Shown piece after piece: positions 52,231-57,416 of a stretch of 57,416 nucleotides of DNA. The translations under genes and the position numbers were made by a program. Source of the DNA: Gemmatimonadota bacterium (GTDB taxonomy: Bacteria > Gemmatimonadota > Gemmatimonadetes > Longimicrobiales > Gaopeijiaceae). The notes under the pieces were generated by a model that saw only the letters and a list, made by a program, of their open reading frames with translations, did not search any database and was not told the origin of the DNA. The DNA lies in NCBI GenBank assembly GCA_022571515.1, contig JACZXQ010000023.1, positions 1 to 57,416 of the forward strand. The letters are read 5' to 3'. The first letter of the stretch is position 1; each line of letters starts with the position of its first letter.

Positions 52231-54615
52231 CTACCAGAATCTCGCCCTGGATACACCCTCCCGCAAGCGCTGCCAGCCGCCCTGGGTCTTGGGATGATAG
52301 CTGTAATAATACTGGAGGTAATAGCTCTCTTCCGCGGTGCTGGTGGAGACCTCGTTGAGCACCGCTCCAAAGAGCCTGACACCCACGCGGCGGAGTTGGT
52401 CGACGGCCCGCTCGGCGGCGCGCTGCTCTGTTTCGCCCGACCGTAACACCAGCACGACTCCGTCCGTATGAGCGCCCAGCACGGCGGCATCGGTGACCGC
52501 CAACACAGGAGGTGAGTCGATGATGATATGGCTGTACTTTCCTCCGAACTCCTCCAGCAACCGCTGCATGCTCCTGGAGTTCAGCAGCTCGGAGGGGTTC
52601 GGTGGGAAGGGCCCACTGGGAAGCATGTCCAAATTGGGCAGCACGTTGGGGCGGATGGCCTCACGCGGGTCGGCATCCCCGACCAGGAGGTTCGTCAGCC
52701 CCGGCTCACGCAGGACGTCCATAACCAGGTGAAGGGCCGGGCGTCGAAGGTCGGCGTCGATCAGAAGTACGCGCTGCCCCTGTTGGGCCAGCATCACTGC
52801 GAAGTTGACCGCCGTCGTGGACTTTCCTTCGCTCGGACCGGGGCTGGAGAAGAGGATGGTCTGGATCGGTTCCTCCTCCGTGCTCATAAACATCAGGTTC
52901 ATGCGCAGGTTTCGGTATGCCTCGGCCGCGGGATCGAGCGGATCGAGCGCCACGATCATCGGCAGCCCCTCGCGCTCGCCGGTCTCCATCTCCTCCACCT
53001 TGCGCAGCCTCGGTATGATGCCAAGCACCGGAATACCGAGGAGCGTTTCCACGTCTGCGCTCGTGCGAACAGTGCGATCCAGGTACTCGAGGAAGAACGC
53101 CGCTCCGATTCCCAGGATGATCCCCAGCAAGGCTCCGAGAACTAGGTTCAATTGCCCCCTGGGCACGGCGGGCGTCGCTCCGACGGCCGGATTAACGACA
53201 TCCACGTAGGGGCTGGCGCTGGCCGCAGTGATCAAGGCCTGCGAGAGCTGTGCTCTCAGGAATTGTACGTTCTGCGCGTCGATGCCCTGCTGCATCTGCA
53301 ACTCTTCCAGGCGGTTTTCCAGAGCTGGAAAGAGTCGCTGCGACGCGCGAACGGTCTCGTGTTCTGCCTGGCGGACGCCGAGTTGGTCGCCGATGACACT
53401 CAGGTTGGCCATCACTGCGTTCCTGAGCTGTCCCTCGATGTCCTCGAGCTGCACGCTGACGGCTTGAACCGCCGGATGCTCCCGGGTCTGCCGCTCCTCT
53501 GTCAGGAGCCTCTGCATCTCCTGCTGCCGGGACTGCATCCGGTCGGCCATCGAGCGGATCTGGGGGTTCACGCCCTCCGGTAGGATGGCGAGGAACGTGA
53601 CCAGGTCGACCTCGAGCACACCGGAGTTCTCCATGTCGCCCCGAAGCTGTTCGAGCGCGTCCCGTCGATCCTCGAGCTGTCCGATCGCCGTGATCGTGGC
53701 CTGTATTTGGTTCACCAACTGCTGCTCTTGCACGGTCAGATTGGTGAAGTCCTGACTCTCCTTGAAATCCCGGATGCTTCGGAACGAGCGCCGGAGCTGG
53801 GTGCGCGCGCTGTCGAGCTGTTGCCGGATGAACTCCACATCGCCCACCGCTCGGATCTTGACCTTGTCGGCGCCGTAGTTACGGAGTGCTTCGGCGGCCT
53901 GGTTCAGAATCTGAGGTGCCAGAATCTGGTCGGCGGTGGTGTAAGTGACGTCGATGATGTCGGTGTCGAGGCGCGGCACGGCGGCGAGCCCGCCTGTCAC
54001 TTCGACCGTCACCCAGTTGGCTGGCACGATATCGAGACGGTAGGTCCGCTCTTCCCCGGGCGGGGATTGGGGAACGAACCGAACGTAACCCGCGTCCAGA
54101 GAGGTGCGCACACTCGCCGTTCCGAGCAGTTCCCCCGCGGGACCAAAGAGTTGCGCGGTCTGGCCGGCGCCGTCGTAGCGAAGTTCCAGCGGACCGTCGG
54201 GTGCGTCTTCGGCGACCCACGTCTGTGTGAACAAGGTCGAACGGGGCATTTCAGCATCGCTGGGCTTCAACCGGAGGCCCAGGTTCGCGACGACATCGAG
54301 GGCGATGGGAGTAGAGCGCAGTAGCTCGATCTCGGACTTCATGGGGTCGACGAAGATGTCGAGCCTCGAGACCCGGGCACCCGAGGTCAGCGAGCGAGAT
54401 CGGCTCAGCGGATCGTTGACCTGCATTGAGAGGCTTGATCGGAAGAAAGTCCGCTGCCGCGACACCGCCCAGATGGCAGACGCCGTTGTGACGCCGAAAA
54501 TCAACAGAACCAGCCACAGCCGACGCGTAATAACCTGCCAATAATCAGCAAGATGAGGCGATTGGCCGCCGAAGGCGCCGTCGAGGGCGCCGTGTAGGTT
54601 CTGGTCCTCCGTCAT
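52231..54615 (-). CDS. Wzc-type polysaccharide co-polymerase/tyrosine kinase
   Basis: The 794-residue protein has an N-terminal Wzz-like membrane segment (YWQVITRRLWLVLLIFGVTTASAIW), a long periplasmic coiled-coil region (about 210-460), a second membrane helix (LVLGALLGIILGIGAAFF), and a cytoplasmic BY-kinase: SSPGPSEGKSTT (Walker A), VLLIDADLRRP (Walker A'), IIIDSPPVL (Walker B), and a Tyr cluster YYLQYYYSYH at the C-terminus. Such kinases control export of capsule or exopolysaccharide. Start ATG at 54615 is chosen; ATGs at 54657 and 54693 exist. A glycosyltransferase is downstream on the other strand. Confidence 0.9.
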   Translation of the reverse strand: MTEDQNLHGALDGAFGGQSPHLADYWQVITRRLWLVLLIFGVTTASAIWAVSRQRTFFRSSLSMQVNDPLSRSRSLTSGARVSRLDIFVDPMKSEIELLRSTPIALDVVANLGLRLKPSDAEMPRSTLFTQTWVAEDAPDGPLELRYDGAGQTAQLFGPAGELLGTASVRTSLDAGYVRFVPQSPPGEERTYRLDIVPANWVTVEVTGGLAAVPRLDTDIIDVTYTTADQILAPQILNQAAEALRNYGADKVKIRAVGDVEFIRQQLDSARTQLRRSFRSIRDFKESQDFTNLTVQEQQLVNQIQATITAIGQLEDRRDALEQLRGDMENSGVLEVDLVTFLAILPEGVNPQIRSMADRMQSRQQEMQRLLTEERQTREHPAVQAVSVQLEDIEGQLRNAVMANLSVIGDQLGVRQAEHETVRASQRLFPALENRLEELQMQQGIDAQNVQFLRAQLSQALITAASASPYVDVVNPAVGATPAVPRGQLNLVLGALLGIILGIGAAFFLEYLDRTVRTSADVETLLGIPVLGIIPRLRKVEEMETGEREGLPMIVALDPLDPAAEAYRNLRMNLMFMSTEEEPIQTILFSSPGPSEGKSTTAVNFAVMLAQQGQRVLLIDADLRRPALHLVMDVLREPGLTNLLVGDADPREAIRPNVLPNLDMLPSGPFPPNPSELLNSRSMQRLLEEFGGKYSHIIIDSPPVLAVTDAAVLGAHTDGVVLVLRSGETEQRAAERAVDQLRRVGVRLFGAVLNEVSTSTAEESYYLQYYYSYHPKTQGGWQRLREGVSRARFW

Positions 54616-54776
54616 TCTCGTAGCGAGCCGTTCAAAGAGCTTCGGTGGCCTCTCCATCCAGGCGGGCAGCGCGTGCCAGGAGGGGGGAAACATATGTTCC
54701 CAACCTGTTTTAGATCAGGTGGGAATGCAACACTTTCGGTACTTCCAATATAATTGAGACTAGATTGCTGTGAGCA

Positions 54777-54797
54777 GAAGAAGAACATAGCTTCTTC
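54777..54797. repeat. GAAGAAG/CTTCTTC inverted repeat between wzc-like and nfu genes
   Basis: A 7-bp perfect repeat with a 7-base spacer lies between the divergent wzc-like gene and the NFU gene. Could be a regulatory site for either. Confidence 0.35.
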
Positions 54798-54853
54798 ATG
54801 ATGCGGTAGATCGGCCGCGTCGCGGTCCATGTCGAGGCGCGGGAAACAGGGCC

Positions 54854-55090
54854 ATGTCCGATTCCGTCAACACCAAGATCCTCGAAGTGCTGGAGTCGAT
54901 TCGGCCTGCCCTTCAGGCCGACGGTGGAGACCTCGAGTTCCTGTCGTTCAACGGGGATAGCGGGATCGTCGAACTCCGGCTTCTGGGCGCGTGCGAGGCG
55001 TGCCCGATCTCGATGATGACCCTGAAGGAGGGAATCGAACGCCGCCTGAGGGGCAGTGTCCCGGAAGTGACCGCGGTCGACGCGGTGTAA
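54854..55090 (+). CDS. NifU C-terminal (NFU) domain Fe-S scaffold
   Basis: The 78-residue protein is a stand-alone NFU domain, with GGDLEFLSF and the CEACPIS motif whose two cysteines hold a transferable iron-sulphur cluster. Length and pattern match NfuA-type C-terminal domains without the N-terminal A-type domain. An intrinsic terminator follows. Next comes Mrp, another Fe-S carrier, suggesting a shared role. Confidence 0.9.
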   Translation: MSDSVNTKILEVLESIRPALQADGGDLEFLSFNGDSGIVELRLLGACEACPISMMTLKEGIERRLRGSVPEVTAVDAV

Positions 55091-55118
55091 GATCGCCCCA
55101 GGGCAACCCAGCGTCGAT

Positions 55119-55146
55119 GGCGTCCCCACAGGGGCGCCTTTCTTTT
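55119..55146 (+). terminator. Intrinsic terminator after the NFU gene
   Basis: GGCG-T-CCCC pairs with GGGG-CGCC around the loop ACA, with a bulged T, followed by TTTCTTTT. It lies about 30 bases after the NFU stop and 23 bases before the mrp start, so mrp would need its own promoter or read-through. Confidence 0.75.
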
Positions 55147-55168
55147 AGCCAACGAGAGTGGATTCTCA

Positions 55169-56281
55169 ATGAGTAACGATAAGCTGCATCGATCAGTCCT
55201 CGATGCCCTGAGTGCCATCATGCACCCTGACGCGGGCCAGGATGTAGTGAGTAGTGGCCTGGTCCGTGACGTGGAAGTCGGGGAAGGCGGCGTGGTGAGG
55301 TTTTCGTTCGCGCCGGGCCCGCGTGACCCGGGTTCGCTCGCCAAGGAGGCCAGAAGGGTCGTCGAAGGGGTGGAGGGGGTCTCGTCGGTCAAAGTGAACG
55401 TCCAGCTTCCACAGGCGGCGGGGAGTGCGTCACCGTCGGCCCGGCCGGCGCGAGGGCCGGCACCTGGTTCCGTGCCGGCCCCCACACCCCAGACGGGTCT
55501 GTTGAAGAATGTCGGGTCCATCGTCGCCATCAGCTCGGGCAAGGGTGGTGTCGGCAAGTCCATGGTCGCCGCGAATCTCGCCGCCGCCTTCGCCTCGCGG
55601 GGGCAGCGAGTCGGCCTGCTGGATGCCGACATTTACGGTCCGAATATCCCTTTGATGTTCGGACAGGACGATCGGCCTCAGGTCACGGGCGAGCGGGGCA
55701 AGGAGATGATCGAGCCGCTGGAGGCTCACGGCGTGCGCCTCATGAGCTTGGGCTTTCTTCTGGACAAAGAGCAGCCGGCGATCATGCGCGGGCCATTGAT
55801 CAGCGGGATCTTGCGGCAGTTTATCGAGCAGGTGGATTGGGGCGATCTCGACATCATGATTGTGGACATGCCGCCGGGAACGGGCGACGCCCAGCTTTCC
55901 CTTGTGCAAAACATCGACCTCGATGGAGCCGTCATGGTCACGACCCCGCAGGAGGTGGCGCTCGGGGACGTGCGCCGTGGGATCCGCATGTTCGAACGGG
56001 TGAACACGAGGGTGCTCGGCATTGTTGAAAACATGAGCGGCCTCGAATGTCCCCACTGTGGAGAGCCGGTGGACGTGTTCGGCTCAGGCGGCGGCGAGCG
56101 CCTCGCGGAGGAGATGAAACTGCCCTTCCTGGGTCGCGTGCCCCTGGACCCGCGGGTTCGAACCGCAGGAGACGAGGGTGTGCCGACCGTACTCGGGGCC
56201 GAGGACTCCGACGCCGCCAAGGCGCTCCAAGATGTGGCGAGTGCCTTGTTGGATGCGCTAGCTGACGATGGGGCGGAATGA
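55169..56281 (+). CDS. mrp: Mrp/ApbC-type Fe-S cluster carrier ATPase
   Basis: The 370-residue protein starts with a MIP18/DUF59-like domain (residues about 5-85: SVLDALSAIMHPDAG) and a Pro/Ala-rich linker, then a ParA/Mrp ATPase: the deviant P-loop GKGGVGKSMVAANLA, LLDADIYGPNIP, DMPPGTGDAQL, and the CPHC motif in the C-terminal part that holds a bridging cluster. Such proteins carry Fe-S clusters to target enzymes. Its stop overlaps the next start as ATGA. Confidence 0.93.
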   Translation: MSNDKLHRSVLDALSAIMHPDAGQDVVSSGLVRDVEVGEGGVVRFSFAPGPRDPGSLAKEARRVVEGVEGVSSVKVNVQLPQAAGSASPSARPARGPAPGSVPAPTPQTGLLKNVGSIVAISSGKGGVGKSMVAANLAAAFASRGQRVGLLDADIYGPNIPLMFGQDDRPQVTGERGKEMIEPLEAHGVRLMSLGFLLDKEQPAIMRGPLISGILRQFIEQVDWGDLDIMIVDMPPGTGDAQLSLVQNIDLDGAVMVTTPQEVALGDVRRGIRMFERVNTRVLGIVENMSGLECPHCGEPVDVFGSGGGERLAEEMKLPFLGRVPLDPRVRTAGDEGVPTVLGAEDSDAAKALQDVASALLDALADDGAE

Positions 56282-56523
56282 AGATAGCGCCCCGACAGAC
56301 CCTGTCCCGCGGGGCATTTGCCGAGCTGCCGGTGAATGTCGTGGTGCGTGACTTTCCCGAGACCCTCCGCGTCCTCGGGCGTGCTCCGGGCTATTCGCCC
56401 AAGTGGGGAGCGCTCCGGATTGCGGATCTCGAAGCCGATGTGGACGCGCTCCTCGATGGTATCGAGTCCGCGACCTCGTGGAGAGGCCGACCCGGGGCCC
56501 GAGACGTGCCGCCGGGGGCCTGA
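56278..56523 (+). CDS. Small hypothetical protein, DUF542/DUF1858-like
   Basis: The 81-residue protein contains a helical core, LPVNVVVRDFPETLRVLGRAPGYSP, similar to the small domain found at the N-terminus of ScdA-type and hybrid-cluster-linked proteins, but without the usual cysteines. It overlaps the mrp stop by four bases and could help in cluster handling; this is inference only. Confidence 0.6.
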   Translation: MKIAPRQTLSRGAFAELPVNVVVRDFPETLRVLGRAPGYSPKWGALRIADLEADVDALLDGIESATSWRGRPGARDVPPGA

Positions 56524-56541
56524 TACGTGCCGGGCTGATAC

Positions 56542-57416
56542 GTGTCGCCGCAGGTCAGCGTTGTCATGGTTTGCCGTGACGGGCTTCCGTACCTGCTCGA
56601 GGCGCTGGGTAGCGTGCTGGCTCAGACTTTCACGGATTGGGAACTGGTATTTTGGGACAACGGCTCGAAGGATGACAGCCGTGAAGCTGCCGCCCGCCTC
56701 TCTCCTCACGTCAGGGTCCTTGGAAGCGCGGATCCCATTCCCCTCGCCGAGGCGAGGAACCGCCTGACCGACGCCGCGAGGGGGAGGTATCTGGCGTTCC
56801 TGGATGCGGACGACCTCTGGTATCCCGAGAAGCTGGGGTGCCAGCTCGGGCGCATGACTGCTGACGGGAGCACCTGGAGCTACACGGACTGCCGCATCGT
56901 ATCGGCCCGCGGGGAGCCGCTAGGCCGGTTCGCACGGCGCGTACCGCAGCGAGCCGGACATGTGACGCAGGCACTGCTACGAGAGAACTTCATTCCTCTA
57001 TCGACCGTGGTGATCGAGCGCGAGGCCCTCCTCGAGGCAGGGGGCTTCGATGTCACTTTTGGCGTCGCCAACGACTACGATCTCTGGCTACGGCTCTCCG
57101 CTCGCACCGCCGTGCTCGCCTGTCCGGGAGTTTTGAGCGCCTACCGGGTTCACGGATCCAACCTCACGCGCCGGTACCGGGTCACGTATCGGGAGAATCG
57201 CCTCATCTACAGACGCTGGGCTGTCGCTGAGGAACAGCCGGCACACGTGCGGGAAGCGGCTCGTGAGGCCCAGGCGTTACTCAGCCTGAGGTGGGGCTTA
57301 CGTGAGATCTTCGAGGGCCGAAACTTCAGGCGCGGCTTCAGGCGTATGCGAGTGGGTGTGCGGAGGGCGAAGCGTCTGCGCACGCTGATCCACTTCGCGG
57401 CGCGCGCGGTGGCGAG
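56542..57416 (+). CDS. GT2-family glycosyltransferase, cut by the window end
   Basis: The frame from GTG at 56542 runs to the last base without a stop, giving at least 291 residues. It shows the GT-A nucleotide-sugar fold: VSVVMVCRDGLPYLLEALGSVLAQTFTDWELVFWDNGSKDDS, the metal/UDP site FLDADDLWYPEKL near residue 93, and VANDYDLWLRLS near 175. GT2 enzymes add sugars to lipids, proteins or polysaccharide. The C-terminus is Arg-rich. It may act in a cell-surface glycan together with the wzc-like protein. Confidence 0.9.
   Translation, partial: MSPQVSVVMVCRDGLPYLLEALGSVLAQTFTDWELVFWDNGSKDDSREAAARLSPHVRVLGSADPIPLAEARNRLTDAARGRYLAFLDADDLWYPEKLGCQLGRMTADGSTWSYTDCRIVSARGEPLGRFARRVPQRAGHVTQALLRENFIPLSTVVIEREALLEAGGFDVTFGVANDYDLWLRLSARTAVLACPGVLSAYRVHGSNLTRRYRVTYRENRLIYRRWAVAEEQPAHVREAAREAQALLSLRWGLREIFEGRNFRRGFRRMRVGVRRAKRLRTLIHFAARAVA

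Noticed and set aside
1-57416. CRISPR arrays, tRNA or rRNA genes, complete insertion sequences
   Set aside because: No regularly spaced direct repeats, no tRNA-like cloverleaf ends or rRNA stretches, and no transposase-like protein were recognised.

Overview
The window is a GC-rich bacterial chromosome segment with densely packed genes and a strong G/C preference at third codon positions. Outer-membrane and periplasm genes (a beta-barrel protein, SurA-like chaperones, several lipoproteins, MltD, FtsEX-EnvC) point to a diderm cell. The mix of protein families looks like Gemmatimonadota or a close relative. That placement is an inference from protein character; no rRNA, tRNA or other phylogenetic marker gene was read. 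No tRNA, rRNA, CRISPR array, intact insertion sequence or prophage was seen.

Layout. 1-8.5 kb: a hairpin-rich leader, etfA, moeA, an outer-membrane barrel, a secreted triple SH3-like protein coupled to an M30-type metalloprotease lipoprotein, a zinc-ribbon membrane protein and an EamA transporter. 8.5-11.5 kb: a GAF-like/TPR protein, a previously hidden 57-residue lipopeptide ending in a tandem HNPN[V/I]G repeat, and an AraC-type regulator with a degenerate receiver domain. 11.5-18.7 kb: an ALO-type FAD oxidase, a sugar-nucleotide epimerase-like protein, DacB, a PerR/Fur regulator and acetyl-CoA synthetase. 18.7-21.1 kb is the least ordered part: a truncated addiction-module antitoxin, a Glu/Gly/His-rich lipoprotein, hairpin-rich intergenic DNA and a frameshifted nucleotidyltransferase with its small partner. 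21-26.4 kb: a hexapeptide acyltransferase, guaB, an AGXT-type aminotransferase and mltD.

26.4-41.0 kb is one long minus-strand run transcribed DUF58 > BatA/VWA > mfd > parvulin lipoprotein > surA > pdxA > ftsE > ftsX > envC-like > holB > moaC, with many stop/start overlaps. It joins envelope stress, outer-membrane protein folding, division-coupled peptidoglycan splitting, DNA repair and replication. 41-57.4 kb is mostly on the plus strand: a DUF4384-type protein, lepA, a PfkB kinase overlapping a STAS-GHKL ATPase and a STAS-like DUF4325 protein (a compact partner-switch candidate), a PLP sulphur enzyme coupled to a penicillin-acylase-family enzyme, then pruA and a Wzc-type tyrosine kinase on the minus strand, and finally an NFU-Mrp iron-sulphur pair and a GT2 glycosyltransferase cut by the window edge.

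The best candidates for something new are the GAF/TPR-lipopeptide-AraC locus, the PfkB-STAS/GHKL-DUF4325 operon, and the repeated use of TTG starts fused to TGA stops (TTGA). Most of the rest is recognisable housekeeping.
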